From positions 1,438,781 to 1,502,780 of the forward strand of contig KI301992.1 of the NCBI GenBank assembly GCA_000471045.1: DNA of 64,000 nucleotides, written 5' to 3'. Under the pieces are notes generated by a model, which was not told where the DNA came from, ran no database searches, and saw nothing but the letters and a program-made list of their open reading frames with translations. This document shows positions 9,290-19,751 of the stretch, piece after piece. This DNA comes from an actinobacterium LLX17 (lineage in GTDB: Bacteria > Actinomycetota > Actinomycetes > Propionibacteriales > Nocardioidaceae). The translations under genes and the position numbers were made by a program. Positions within the stretch are counted from its first letter, which is position 1, and every line of letters begins with the position of its first letter.

Positions 9290-9487
9290 TCAGCGGACCG
9301 GCTCGAGCAGGTCGGAGGCCGACACGGCGTCGACCTGCTCACGGAGCGCCTTGAGCAGCCCGTCGTTCTCGGTCTTCAGGCGCAGCACCTCGGCCTCGAG
9401 GTCGGCGACGCGGCGTCGCAGCGACGCGGTCTGGTGCAGCTGGGCGGACGTAGGACTGCCGATGAAACCGACGAGTGCCTTGGCCAT
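9290..9487 (-). CDS. Small coiled-coil protein, function unknown
   Basis: 65 residues starting MAKALVGFIG, followed by a heptad-like helix (VADLEAEVLRLKTENDGLLK) typical of a short dimeric coiled coil. Start ATG 9487 is preceded by a strong GGAGG. A longer frame to 9826 exists but is shadow of the divergent PH-domain gene. Small actinobacterial proteins beginning MAKAL-G with a similar coil are familiar to me, with no assigned role. It stands alone between smc and the divergent PH-domain gene. Confidence 0.75.
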   Translation of the reverse strand: MAKALVGFIGSPTSAQLHQTASLRRRVADLEAEVLRLKTENDGLLKALREQVDAVSASDLLEPVR

Positions 9488-9636
9488 GGAGGTCCTCCAC
9501 GAAAGGGTCTTGGGTGACGCGAGAGATCGAATCCCGCGTCTACCAGTGTCCCACCGGCCCGCCGTTCCGGTCAAACCACCGGCGGCCCGCCGGGCAGCGC
9601 CGACAGCTCGGCGCCCCACGGTCGTACGGTGAGTCC

Positions 9637-10140
9637 ATGATCGACCCCTTCGACCCGCACGATCCGTCCTGGACCGGGGTCTCTCCGCGGCTCGCCACCG
9701 CCCGCATCGCACTGACCGCGGTGTGGACGGCGCTCCTGGCCGCGCTGGTGGCCGCAGCTCTCGCGATGATCGCCGCGTGGACGTCGTTCCCGCTCTGGTC
9801 GACGGCCGTGCCCGTCGTCCTCGCACTCGTGGTCATCGGCGTCACCGCCTGGTGGGCGCCGCGCAACCGGCGTGCCTGGGGCTACCGCGAGGACGCCGAC
9901 GACCTGCTGGTGCGCAGCGGCGTCATGTTCCGCCGCGTGGTCGCCGTGCCGTACGGCCGGATGCAGTTCGTCGACCTGAACATCGGCCCGGTCGCTCGTC
10001 GCTTCGGGTACGCCCGCGTGAGCCTGCACAGCGCCAGCACCAAGACCGCCGCGGTCGTCCCCGGCGTGCCGCACGACGAGGCGCTGCGACTGCGCCACCG
10101 CCTGACCGAGCTCGGGGAGAGCCGTGGCGCCGGACTCTGA
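9637..10140 (+). CDS. Membrane protein with one bacterial PH (bPH2/YdbS-like) domain
   Basis: 167 residues: two membrane helices at about 25-45 and 52-70, then a bPH2 domain (formerly DUF304) with the typical stretch DLLVRSGVMFRRVVAVPYGRM near residues 90-110. Bacterial PH proteins of this type sit in the membrane, and homologous pairs have been linked to resistance or envelope functions, but no biochemical activity is known. ATG 9637 is chosen because the upstream extension is shadow. The next gene overlaps it by 17 bases, making a two-gene operon like Bacillus ydbS-ydbT. Confidence 0.88.
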   Translation: MIDPFDPHDPSWTGVSPRLATARIALTAVWTALLAALVAAALAMIAAWTSFPLWSTAVPVVLALVVIGVTAWWAPRNRRAWGYREDADDLLVRSGVMFRRVVAVPYGRMQFVDLNIGPVARRFGYARVSLHSASTKTAAVVPGVPHDEALRLRHRLTELGESRGAGL

Positions 10141-11485
10141 GGCGCGGAGCTCTGAGGTGGGGAGCTCCGAGGTGGGGAGCCCGACGATCGGGCGCCGTAC
10201 CCACCCGCTGACGGCCGTCGTGCTGGGCGTCGGCTGGTCGGCCGCCGCCGTCGTCGGCCTCGTCGGGTCCCTGGTGCGCGACGGCGGACTCGACTCGTGG
10301 GGGGCGATCGGCCTGCCCGCCGCCGCCGTCGGTGGCGTGCTGGTCGGATCGGCGATCGGCTGGGTGTCCTGGTGGTTCACCCGCTTCGTCATCGACGACA
10401 CCGAGGTGCGGCTCGACAGCGGCGTGCTCTTCCGCCGCTCACGGCGCGTGCCGTACGAGCGACTGCAGTCGGTCGACATCGTCGAGCCGCTCGTCGCGCG
10501 CGTCTTCGGGCTCGCGGAGCTGCGCCTCGACTCCGCCGGCGGCGCCGAGTCGCGCACGGTCGTGCGGTACCTGCAGCTCGCGGAGGCCAAGGAGCTGCGC
10601 CGGGTGCTGATGCGACGCGCGCATCAGGGACCCGTTGCCTCGGGCGACAAGCCGGTGGCCGCCGACGCTCCCCCGCCGGTGCGCGAGGTCGTGGCCGAGG
10701 TGCCACCGTCGCGGGTCCTCATCGGGACGTTGCTGTCGCTCGACCTCCTGTTCGCCGTGCTGGTCGGCCTCGGGGCGATCGTGGCGGCCATCTGGTTCGC
10801 CGCCCCCTTCGCCGCGCTGGGCGGCCTCGTGGGTGTGGGATTCTGGATCGTGCGCATCATCGCCACCCGCGTGCTCGACCAGTGGGGCTATCGCCTGACG
10901 CGGGTCGAGCAAGGCCTGCGCATCGAGCGCGGCCTGCTCAGCCGGACGTCCGAGACCATCCCGTTCGACCGGGTGCAGGGCGTGGCCGTCGTCGAGCCGA
11001 TGATCTGGCGGCACTTCGGCTGGCGCCACATCCAGGTCGACATCGCCGGCGCGGCCGGAGCCGGCGACGCCGAGGCCCAGGACAAGGAGGCGACGGTCAT
11101 GCCGATCACCGACCCGGTCGTCGGTGCGCGCGTCGTCGACCTGCTGGTGCCGGGCGCCGTCGAGGTCGTCGACGACCGCCGCACCCCTGCGCGGTCCGGC
11201 CGGGTGTTCGCGCCGATCGGCTGGCGCTTCCGCTGGATCGGCGCCGACGACGTCGCCGTGGTCTCGCGGCGAGGCTGGATCACCCGCCGCACCAGCATCG
11301 TGCCGCACCGCAAGAGCCAGTCGGTCGCTGTCGAGCAGGGACCGCTGCAACGGCGGCTCGGCGTGGCGACGGTCTCGGTGCACAGCCCGGACGGCCCCGT
11401 CGAGGTGCAGGGGCCGCACCTGGCACTGGCCGACGCCCTCGCGGTGGCGGCCGACGAGGTGACACGGGCCGGCGCCGCGCGCTGA
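10124..11485 (+). CDS. Membrane protein with repeated bPH2 domains (YdbT-like)
   Basis: 453 residues with three PH-like blocks, each marked by R-V/I-P-Y/F/H-x-R/K (RVPYERLQSV, TIPFDRVQGV, IVPHRKSQSV), separated by pairs of membrane helices near residues 25-85 and 190-245. This is the YdbT half of a YdbS/YdbT-type pair. The GTG at 10124 is inside the preceding gene; the N-terminal SSEVGSSEVGS comes from a 15-bp tandem repeat. Its stop TGA directly abuts the TCA (reverse stop) of the convergent topoisomerase gene, with no intergenic base. Confidence 0.88.
   Translation: MAPDSEARSSEVGSSEVGSPTIGRRTHPLTAVVLGVGWSAAAVVGLVGSLVRDGGLDSWGAIGLPAAAVGGVLVGSAIGWVSWWFTRFVIDDTEVRLDSGVLFRRSRRVPYERLQSVDIVEPLVARVFGLAELRLDSAGGAESRTVVRYLQLAEAKELRRVLMRRAHQGPVASGDKPVAADAPPPVREVVAEVPPSRVLIGTLLSLDLLFAVLVGLGAIVAAIWFAAPFAALGGLVGVGFWIVRIIATRVLDQWGYRLTRVEQGLRIERGLLSRTSETIPFDRVQGVAVVEPMIWRHFGWRHIQVDIAGAAGAGDAEAQDKEATVMPITDPVVGARVVDLLVPGAVEVVDDRRTPARSGRVFAPIGWRFRWIGADDVAVVSRRGWITRRTSIVPHRKSQSVAVEQGPLQRRLGVATVSVHSPDGPVEVQGPHLALADALAVAADEVTRAGAAR
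10135..10179 (+). repeat. 15-bp tandem repeat, three copies, across the PH gene junction
   Basis: CTCTGAGGCGCGGAG, CTCTGAGGTGGGGAG and CTCCGAGGTGGGGAG follow one another. The first copy holds the stop codon of the upstream gene. The array is in frame in the downstream gene. Confidence 0.85.
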
Positions 11486-13498
11486 TCAGGCGTCGATGCG
11501 GTCGCGGTCGAGCTCGTAGGCGCCGGCCACGATGAAGTCCTTGCGCGGCGCGACCTCGTTGCCCATCAGCAGCTCGAAGACCGCACTGGCCTCCTCGCCG
11601 TCGTCGACCGTGAGCCGGCGCAACGTGCGGTGGCGCGGGTCCATGGTGGTCTCGGCCAGCTGGTCGGCGTCCATCTCACCCAGGCCCTTGTAGCGCTGCA
11701 CGGGGTCCTTCCAGCGGACGTTCTTCTTGGTCAGCTGCGCGAGCGTGCGCTGCAGCTCGGCGTCGGAGTACGTGTAGACGTACTTGTCCTGCCCCTTCTT
11801 GGGGTTGGACAGCTCGACGCGATGCAGGGGCGGCACCGCCGTGTACACGCGGCCGGCCTCGACCAGCGGTCGCATGTAGCGGAAGAACAGCGTGGCCAGC
11901 AGGCAGCGGATGTGCGCGCCGTCGGAGTCGGCGTCGGCCATGAAGATGATGCGGCCGTAGCGGGCGGCGTCGAGGTCGAACGTGCGGCCCGAGCCGGCGC
12001 CGACGACCTGGATGATCGACGAGCACTCGGCGTTCTTCAGCATGTCGCCGACGCTGGCCTTCTGGACGTTGAGGATCTTGCCGCGGATGGGCAGCAGGGC
12101 CTGGAAGCCGGAGTTGCGGGCGCTCTTGGCAGTGCCGAGCGCGGAGTCGCCCTCGACGATGAACAGCTCGGAGCGCTCCATGTCGGTGCTGCGGCAGTCG
12201 GCCAGCTTGGCCGGCAGGGCACTGGACTCCAGGGCGTTCTTGCGGCGCTGGGTGTCGCGCTGCTGGCGGGCCATGATGCGGGTGCGCGAGGCGCCCACGA
12301 CCTTCTCCATGAGCAGCCGCGCCTTGGCCTTCTGCGCCGCCTTGGTGGAGGTGAGGTACGTCTTCAGCTCGCGCGAGACGACCTGGTTGACGATGCGGGT
12401 GACGGCCGGCGTGCCGAGGACCTCCTTGGTCTGACCCTCGAACTGCGGCTCGGCCAGCCGCACCGTGACGACCGCGGTGAGGCCCTCCTGCGCGTCGTCC
12501 TTGATGACGTCGGCATCGCCGTTCTTGAGCAACCGGGTGGTGCGCAGCACCTCGTTGAAAGTCTTGGTGAGCCCGCGCTCGAAGCCCTGAACGTGGGTGC
12601 CGCCCTTGGGCGTGGCGATGATGTTGACGTAGCTGCGGATGTCGGTCTCGTACCCCGTGCCCCAGCGCAGGGCGATGTCGACGCCCAGGTTGCGGTCGAC
12701 GTCCTGCGGGGTCATGTGGCCGGCATCGTCGAGCATCGGGACGGTCTCGGTGAAGCTGCCCTCACCCTGGAGCCGGACGACCTCGGTGAGGGGCTCGTCG
12801 GGCGCCAGGAACTCGACGTACTCGGCGATGCCGCCGTCGTGCTTGAAGGACGCCTCGTGCGGCTCGTCGCCGCGCTCGTCGCGGATGACGATCTCGAGGC
12901 CCGGCACGAGGAACGAGGTCTGGCGTGCGCGGCCGACGAGGTCGTCGTAGGAGAACTGCGCACCCTTGATGAAGATCTGCGGGTCGGCCCAGTAGCGGAC
13001 GCGCGTGCCCGTGCGGGCCTTGGCGACCTTGCCGACCTTGGTCAACGGGCCGTCAGGGGCGCCGCGGCGGAAGGTCATGGCCCAGGTGGCACCACCCTTG
13101 TCGACCTCGACCTCGAGCTTTTCCGACAGTGCGTTGACGACGGACGCGCCGACGCCGTGCAGACCGCCGGTGGCGACGTACGAGCCGCCGCCGAACTTGC
13201 CGCCGGCGTGGAGCTTCGTGAACACGACCTCGACGCCGGTGAGCCCGGTCTTGGGCTCGATGTCGACGGGGATGCCCCGGGCGTTGTCACGCACCTCGAC
13301 CGAGCCGTCGGCGTGCAGCACGACCTCGATGCGGCTGCCGTGGCCGGCCAGCGCCTCGTCGACGGAGTTGTCGATGATCTCCCACAGGCAATGCATCAGG
13401 CCGCGGGTGTCGGTGGACCCGATGTACATGCCGGGGCGCTTGCGGACGGCCTCGAGACCTTCGAGGACGAGCAGGTTGCGGGCGTCGTACGTGCTGAT
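11486..13498 (-). CDS. parE: Type IIA DNA topoisomerase subunit B (ParE/GyrB2-like), apparent ATC start
   Basis: ATPase/TOPRIM subunit of topoisomerase IV or a second gyrase. It shows the GHKL ATPase motifs (WEIIDNSVDEALAG, GGLHGVGASVVNALS), the TOPRIM EGDSALGTAK and DADSDGAHIR, and the terminal QRYKGLGEMD block. The location beside DUF7455 and sigA is typical of actinobacterial ParE rather than GyrB. The first ATG (13429) would cut off the conserved stretch STYDARNLLVLEGLEAVRKR. The only place with a Shine-Dalgarno sequence (GGAGGA, 6-base spacing) is ATC 13498, and no ATG, GTG, TTG or CTG lies in frame between it and the upstream stop TAG at 13552-13550. A ParC partner is not in the window. 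Confidence 0.9.
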   Translation of the reverse strand: MSTYDARNLLVLEGLEAVRKRPGMYIGSTDTRGLMHCLWEIIDNSVDEALAGHGSRIEVVLHADGSVEVRDNARGIPVDIEPKTGLTGVEVVFTKLHAGGKFGGGSYVATGGLHGVGASVVNALSEKLEVEVDKGGATWAMTFRRGAPDGPLTKVGKVAKARTGTRVRYWADPQIFIKGAQFSYDDLVGRARQTSFLVPGLEIVIRDERGDEPHEASFKHDGGIAEYVEFLAPDEPLTEVVRLQGEGSFTETVPMLDDAGHMTPQDVDRNLGVDIALRWGTGYETDIRSYVNIIATPKGGTHVQGFERGLTKTFNEVLRTTRLLKNGDADVIKDDAQEGLTAVVTVRLAEPQFEGQTKEVLGTPAVTRIVNQVVSRELKTYLTSTKAAQKAKARLLMEKVVGASRTRIMARQQRDTQRRKNALESSALPAKLADCRSTDMERSELFIVEGDSALGTAKSARNSGFQALLPIRGKILNVQKASVGDMLKNAECSSIIQVVGAGSGRTFDLDAARYGRIIFMADADSDGAHIRCLLATLFFRYMRPLVEAGRVYTAVPPLHRVELSNPKKGQDKYVYTYSDAELQRTLAQLTKKNVRWKDPVQRYKGLGEMDADQLAETTMDPRHRTLRRLTVDDGEEASAVFELLMGNEVAPRKDFIVAGAYELDRDRIDA

Positions 13499-13722
13499 GG
13501 CGGCTCCTCCGTCGGGCGGCGACCCGGGTGCGGTCGACGCCGTCCGAGCCTAGTCGGGGCCACCCACGTTCCCCGCCGTGACACGCCTCCCGCGTGGCTC
13601 GCACGGTTTGGTGGTGCCCGGGAGTATGTATGGCATGTGACACCTTCATCCGCACGGAATACCGCCCCGTGACAGGATGTTGAAGCACGAGGAGAAGCAC
13701 CGGACGAGGAAAGAAGGCCACC

Positions 13723-13950
13723 GTGACGACCGTCATTGAACGTCCCGCCCTGAACGCGACTGATCGCTGCGACCGTTGCGGCGCCCAGGCCTACGTCCGC
13801 GTCGAGCTGGCCGGAGGTGCCGAGCTCCTGTTCTGCGCCCACCACGCTCGCGAGCACGAGGACAAGCTCCGCGATGTCGCGGTCAGCATCCACGACGAGA
13901 CCGGACGTCTCGCCGCCACGCCCGCCAGCGCGGCCGTCGAAGAGGTCTGA
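13723..13950 (+). CDS. DUF7455 small zinc-ribbon-like protein
   Basis: 75 residues with a CDRCGAQAYVRVE motif, then CAHHAREHEDKL: two CxxC/CxxH-like pairs suggesting one zinc site. Proteins of this family sit between sigA and parE in many actinobacteria, as here; their function is unknown. GTG 13723 follows an AG-rich leader (GAAAGAAGG). The 224-base gap upstream (13499-13722) is shared with the divergent parE and must hold both promoters; I could not fix a convincing -35/-10 pair there. Confidence 0.88.
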   Translation: MTTVIERPALNATDRCDRCGAQAYVRVELAGGAELLFCAHHAREHEDKLRDVAVSIHDETGRLAATPASAAVEEV

Positions 13951-13971
13951 TTCGCACCACCAACCCCCCGA

Positions 13972-14007
13972 ACGAACGCCCCGGACCCCACGGTCCGGGG
14001 CGTTCGT
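13972..14007 (+). terminator. Hairpin terminator after DUF7455
   Basis: Perfect 16-bp stem (ACGAACGCCCCGGACC / GGTCCGGGGCGTTCGT) with a 4-base CCAC loop, 22 bases past the DUF7455 stop. There is no strong T-tract, as is usual in GC-rich actinobacteria. Confidence 0.85.
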
Positions 14008-14106
14008 CGTCCGCGGCCCCCTCCCCGAGCTTTGAAGCCTTCTGCCACGGTTCCGGCGCGAAAGCGTGGCGCAAGGCTGCAAACCTTGGGGTCAGGGGAC
14101 GACGAA
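14003..14106. repeat. Large imperfect palindrome between two terminators
   Basis: Outer arms TTCGTCGTCC (14003-14012) and GGACGACGAA (14097-14106) pair perfectly. Inside, GCCACG (14044-14049) pairs with CGTGGC (14065-14070), AGCCT (14036-14040) with AGGCT (14074-14078), and further partial pairing links the C-rich left side with the G-rich right side. The arms overlap the flanking terminator hairpins by a few bases. No ORF of interest. Confidence 0.6.
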
Positions 14107-14136
14107 GGCCCCGGTCCAGGGGACCGGGGCCTTCGT
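14102..14136 (-). terminator. Hairpin terminator after sigA
   Basis: Perfect 16-bp stem (ACGAAGGCCCCGGTCC / GGACCGGGGCCTTCGT) with a 3-base loop, 17 bases past the sigA stop on the minus strand. Confidence 0.85.
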
Positions 14137-14152
14137 CTCGAGCTGGTGCGAG

Positions 14153-15457
<1,305 letters not shown>

Positions 15458-15728
15458 GGTGTCTTCCGGGGTCGGGACAGGAGGGTCTGACGGCGTCTCG
15501 GGCTCGTCCGAGTCGTGCGTCGGGATGACCGAGTCCTTGATGCCCTGGGGGATCAGACGACCCACCGTCCTGAGGGCCGAAGCAGTCGGGTTCACCGGCA
15601 CGTCAACCTCGCTCTCGGGGATTAGGGCGCAACAAAGAGACCTCTGGTCAACCTCTGGTCCCAGTGTGCCATGCCCCGGCAACCAACCTGAACGTGGCCT
15701 GAACGACAGGCACCCGTGTGAACGGCCC

Positions 15729-17201
15729 TCAGGAGTGCGGCCAGGCGTGCACCGGGTCGCCGGAGTGCATGAGCTCGCGGTAGCGGCGCACCATGGCCCG
15801 CATCGCCCCGTCGCGGTCCCCCACTCCCCCGCGACGCTCGAACTCCGCGGTCTGCCACGTGGCCCCGTTGCGTCCGGTGACGCAGCGCTGCTCGATGACG
15901 CCCAGCAGGCGGTCGCGCACCGAGGCGTCGGCCCCGAGCTCGTCGAGGCCCTGTGCGGCCAGCGGCAGGAGGTGACGCAGGAGCAGGTCGCGGACGGGCA
16001 CCTCGCCGACGTCGGGCCAGAACACCTCGGTCTCGATGCCGCCCTGCGCCGCCCGGTAGAAGTTCTCGGACGCCGCCTCGAACGGCAGCTGGGTCCACAC
16101 GGGCCGGTCGCTGCGGGCCAGCGTCGTGACGAGGCCGTAGAAGAGGGCCGCGTTGGCGAGGGTGTCGACCACGCTCGGGCCCGCGGGCAGCAACCGGTTC
16201 TCGACCCGCAGGTGCGGCCGACCGTCGACGAGGTCGTAGATGGGCCGGTTCCACCGGTAGACCGTGCCGTTGTGCAGCCGCAGCTCGGGCAGCGACGGGG
16301 GTCGCCCGGCGGCGAGCTCGGCCACGGGATCCTCGTCGTCGACGATCGGCAACAGTGCCGGGAAGTAGCGGACGTTCTCCTCGAAGAGGTCGAAGACCGA
16401 GGTGATCCACCGCTCCCCGAAGAACACGCGGGGCCGGACGCCCTGCACCTTCAGCTCCTCGCTGCGGGTGTCGGTGGCCTGCTCGAACAGGGGGATGCGC
16501 GTCTCGTGCCACAGCCGCCGCCCGAGCAGGAAGGGCGAGTTGGCGCCGACGGCGATCTGCACTCCCGCGATGGCCTGGGCGGCGTTCCACGTGGCGGCGA
16601 AGTGCTCGGGCTCGACCTGCAGGTGCAGCTGGGTGCTGGTGCACGCCGCCTCGGGGATGATCGTGTCGGCGGTCGTGGCGAGTCGCTCCACGCCGTCGAT
16701 GACGATCTCGATGTCCTCGCCGCGCGCGGCGATGATCTGGTCGCTCAGCAGGTGGTAGCGCGGGTTGGCCGAGATGACCTCGCGGCGGAAGTGCTCCTGG
16801 CGCACCGTCGGGAGGATGCCGACCATCACGAGGTGCGAGCCGATCTCAGCGGCACGCGCCTCGGCCGCGTCCAGGTCGGCCCGCACCACGTCCTCCAGGC
16901 GCGCCAGTCCGTCGCCGCGCATGCTGTGCGGCGGGACGTTGATCTCGACGTTGTAGAGGCCGAGCTCGTTCTGGAAGTCCTCGTCAGCGATGGCGGCGAG
17001 CGTCTCGGCACTGGTCATCGCCGGATCGCCCTCGGCGTCGACCAGGTTGAACTCGATCTCGAGGCCGATCAGCGGCTCGCTGACCGAGAAGTCACACTCG
17101 GTGAGCATGCGGGCGAACACGTCCAGGCACCGGCGGACCTTCGCCCGGTACAGCGTGCGGTCCTCGCGGGAGAACTCCCGGTTCTCGACGTCCTGCCCCA
17201 T
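15729..17201 (-). CDS. Glutamate-cysteine ligase family 2 (GCS2) protein
   Basis: 490 residues of the carboxylate-amine/GCS2 family, ATP-dependent enzymes that join an amino acid to glutamate. The start [10 protein letters not shown] holds the metal-binding acidic residues of the glutamine-synthetase-like fold. Further family blocks include [10 protein letters not shown] and [13 protein letters not shown], with the conserved N-R for glutamate binding. Actinobacteria carry several GCS2 members (EgtA in ergothioneine synthesis and ones of unknown substrate); there is no egt gene nearby, so the product is open. The stop is 9 bases from the next gene region, and DUF4192 lies just upstream on the same strand. 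Confidence 0.85.
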   Translation of the reverse strand: MGQDVENREFSREDRTLYRAKVRRCLDVFARMLTECDFSVSEPLIGLEIEFNLVDAEGDPAMTSAETLAAIADEDFQNELGLYNVEINVPPHSMRGDGLARLEDVVRADLDAAEARAAEIGSHLVMVGILPTVRQEHFRREVISANPRYHLLSDQIIAARGEDIEIVIDGVERLATTADTIIPEAACTSTQLHLQVEPEHFAATWNAAQAIAGVQIAVGANSPFLLGRRLWHETRIPLFEQATDTRSEELKVQGVRPRVFFGERWITSVFDLFEENVRYFPALLPIVDDEDPVAELAAGRPPSLPELRLHNGTVYRWNRPIYDLVDGRPHLRVENRLLPAGPSVVDTLANAALFYGLVTTLARSDRPVWTQLPFEAASENFYRAAQGGIETEVFWPDVGEVPVRDLLLRHLLPLAAQGLDELGADASVRDRLLGVIEQRCVTGRNGATWQTAEFERRGGVGDRDGAMRAMVRRYRELMHSGDPVHAWPHS

Positions 17202-17210
17202 GCGGCCACC

Positions 17211-18269
17211 CTAGGGCCGTTCGTCCGGCCCAGCCCCTCGGACGTGCACGCGCGGAAAATGACCACCCACGCCCTGGATGGGCGGACTCGGCACGCCGGT
17301 CCAGCCGCCGAGCCAGGCGGTCGGCGGCAGCCCACTGGTCACCAGCTCCAGCATCAGCTCGGCCATCGAGTAGCTGGGGTCGGCCGCCTGGGCCCGCTCC
17401 GCCGCGATCAGCGCCTGGGTGCCGTGCCCTTCCAGCCAGGACGCAAACGCCGTCAACGACAGGACCGACGGCTCGAACGGCGCGACCACACGGGCCGAGA
17501 CGTCTCGCAGCAGCCGCGACCAGTGGTGCGCCGACTCGTGGTCCATGCGCGACCACAGCTCGTCGCGGACCTCGATCGACGACACCCAGAACGCGATCAC
17601 CGCCACGGCCTCGTCGCTCAACCGGTCGTCACACGTCAGCACGTCGGCCAGCAACGGGTCGAGCTCGGCCAGCGCTGCGGGAAGGACGCCCTGGGCCAAC
17701 CGCCCGACGCGCTCGCGCACGACCCGGTCGGTGACGGCCTGCATGCGGGCGCGGACCGTGCCCTCGCAGGCCGACATCCGGGCCACGAGGGCCTCGCGGT
17801 CGGGCAGCAGCTCCTGGCCGGCCGCGATCGCCGCGACGATCGAGCGGTGGTGCGGCGAGGCTTCGTACGGCAGGCCGTCGGCGGGGAAGCCCGGAAAGGG
17901 CTCCCAGTAGCGCTCGCCGTCGGCCCATGCGCACACGACCGGCTCGATCTCCGCGGGCAGCGCGTCCATGGTGGCTCGCACGAGGGCGGCAGCCGTGTCG
18001 ACGTCGCGCGACAGGGCCAGCAGGACGACGCCGTCGGGCTCCTGCCGCGCCAGGTGACCGACGACGACCTCGGCGGCCTCCGGCACCGCCTCGAGGGGCG
18101 GCACGTCGAGACGCAGCCGGAAGCCGAAGCGGCGGCGTTCGCCGTGGGTCGCGACGGCGACGAGCGACTCGGTGGGCGTGAACCCGAAGAAGGTCGGCAC
18201 GGCCGCGAGCAGGTCGGGCACGTCATGGGCGGTGAAGACGATCGGGGGGACGACAGGAGGCGTGGTCAT
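17211..18269 (-). CDS. DUF4192 protein
   Basis: 352 residues starting MTTPPVVPPIVFTAHDVPD, with the family's opening block FFGFTPTESLVAVA (high-frequency contact with a small mixed alpha/beta core), and a C-terminal part rich in AERAQAADPSYSMAELM, which looks like one TPR-like helix pair. Widely conserved in actinobacteria, function unknown. ATG 18269 is used; the frame runs far upstream to 19769, but those residues are shadow of dinB. It is divergent from dinB, with a 135-base shared promoter region. Confidence 0.85.
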   Translation of the reverse strand: MTTPPVVPPIVFTAHDVPDLLAAVPTFFGFTPTESLVAVATHGERRRFGFRLRLDVPPLEAVPEAAEVVVGHLARQEPDGVVLLALSRDVDTAAALVRATMDALPAEIEPVVCAWADGERYWEPFPGFPADGLPYEASPHHRSIVAAIAAGQELLPDREALVARMSACEGTVRARMQAVTDRVVRERVGRLAQGVLPAALAELDPLLADVLTCDDRLSDEAVAVIAFWVSSIEVRDELWSRMDHESAHHWSRLLRDVSARVVAPFEPSVLSLTAFASWLEGHGTQALIAAERAQAADPSYSMAELMLELVTSGLPPTAWLGGWTGVPSPPIQGVGGHFPRVHVRGAGPDERP

Positions 18270-18404
18270 GGCTCCACGCTCCGCCGGACGGACAGCTGCC
18301 CGCCATGCCCATGAACCGGCCTGTGGATGCCGAGCGGACACCGCGCCGCCTGTGGACAGGGTCGTAGCGCAGGGCCGTCCGACGGGGCGAGCCACAATGG
18401 ACCC

Positions 18405-19751
18405 ATGAGGTCCACGGCGTCGATCATGCACCTGGATCTCGACGCCTTCTTCGCCTCGGTCGAGCAGCGCGACAAGCCCTCGCTGCGTGGCAAGCCGGTC
18501 GTGGTCGGCGGCGTCGGTCCGCGCGGCGTCGTGTCCACCGCGTCGTACGAGGCGCGCGTGCACGGGGTGCGGTCGGCCATGAGCTCGGCCGAGGCGCGGG
18601 CCCGGTGTCCGCACGCGGCGTTCCTCGGCGGACGGTTCGACGCGTACCGCGAGGCCAGCGAGGTCGTCATGGCCCTGCTGCGCGAGGTCTCGCCGCTGGT
18701 GCAGCCGCTGTCGTTCGACGAGGCGTTCGTCGACCTGGCCGCGGCGCCCGACTTCGATCCCGCGCGGGTCCATGACATCGCCGAAGAGGTACGCGCCGAG
18801 CTGACCGTCCGCACGCACGGCCTCACCGCGTCGGTGGGCGTCGCGTCGAGCAAGCTCATGGCCAAGATCGCCAGCGAGATCAACAAGCCCGACGGTGTCT
18901 TCGTGGTCGAGCCGGGCACCGAGGAGGCCGTGCTCGGCCCCATGCAGGTCACCGCCATCCCGGGCGTCGGCCCGGCCACCGCCGAGCGGCTCCGACGTCT
19001 CGGCATCACGACGGTCGAGGACCTGCGCCGCTTCGACGCCGCCGAGCTCTCGGCGCACGTCGGGGCGTCCTCGGGCGCCTCCCTCTACCGCCTGGCACGG
19101 GCACAGGACGACCGCGCTGTCGTGGTCGACCGCGAGGCCAAGTCCGTCAGCGTCGAGGACACCTTCGCCACCGACCTGACCGATCGCGTGCTGCTGGGCG
19201 ACATCGCCGAGCAGATGGCCCGCCGAGTGGCCAGCCGGCTGCGCCGCAACGGCACCTCGGGCCGCACCGTCACGCTGAAGGTGCGCCACCACGACTTCGT
19301 CACCCACACCCGGTCGACCACGCTGCCGGCCCCGACCGACTCCGGTCGCGTGCTCGCGGCGACCGCCCGCGGCTTGCTGGAGGGTCAGGACCTGGCCGGG
19401 GGCCTGCGCCTGCTCGGTGTCGGCGTCAGCGGCCTGGCCGACTGGGTCCAGGACGACCTGTTCGCGGCCGCCGAGCCCGAGGACGAGCCTGACGCGGAGG
19501 TGGCGCGGGAGGTTCGCCATGGACGGGCAGGAGGGCGCGACAACGGCTGGTATCCCGGCCAGGACGTCCACCACCGCGGGCACGGGGACGGTTGGGTCTG
19601 GGGCGCCGGCCTCGGCCGCGTCACCGTGCGGTTCGAGACCCGCGAGACTCCCCCTGGGCCGGTGCACACCTTCGCGGCCGACGACCCCGACCTGACCCAC
19701 CGCGTGCACCCCGGGAGCGACGAAGAAGCCGCCGGTACGGTCGAGGCATGA
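18405..19751 (+). CDS. dinB: Y-family DNA polymerase IV
   Basis: 448-residue translesion polymerase. Catalytic acids are at Asp11 (MHLDLDAFFASVEQ) and Asp105-Glu106 (LSFDEAFVD). Palm, fingers and thumb are followed by a helix-hairpin-helix (ITAIPGVGPATAERL-like) and the little-finger domain. A C-terminal tail of about 60 residues carries a WYPGQDVHH ... GWVWGAGLGRVTVRFET block seen in actinobacterial DinB; I know no function for it. No obvious beta-clamp QLxLF motif, although VQDDLFAAAEPE is a weak candidate. The next gene starts inside its stop codon. Confidence 0.95.
   Translation: MRSTASIMHLDLDAFFASVEQRDKPSLRGKPVVVGGVGPRGVVSTASYEARVHGVRSAMSSAEARARCPHAAFLGGRFDAYREASEVVMALLREVSPLVQPLSFDEAFVDLAAAPDFDPARVHDIAEEVRAELTVRTHGLTASVGVASSKLMAKIASEINKPDGVFVVEPGTEEAVLGPMQVTAIPGVGPATAERLRRLGITTVEDLRRFDAAELSAHVGASSGASLYRLARAQDDRAVVVDREAKSVSVEDTFATDLTDRVLLGDIAEQMARRVASRLRRNGTSGRTVTLKVRHHDFVTHTRSTTLPAPTDSGRVLAATARGLLEGQDLAGGLRLLGVGVSGLADWVQDDLFAAAEPEDEPDAEVAREVRHGRAGGRDNGWYPGQDVHHRGHGDGWVWGAGLGRVTVRFETRETPPGPVHTFAADDPDLTHRVHPGSDEEAAGTVEA

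Noticed and set aside
9511-9546. tRNA-like 3' end (ATCGAATCCCGC ... CCA)
   Set aside because: The T-stem does not pair and no acceptor or anticodon arms can be folded upstream.
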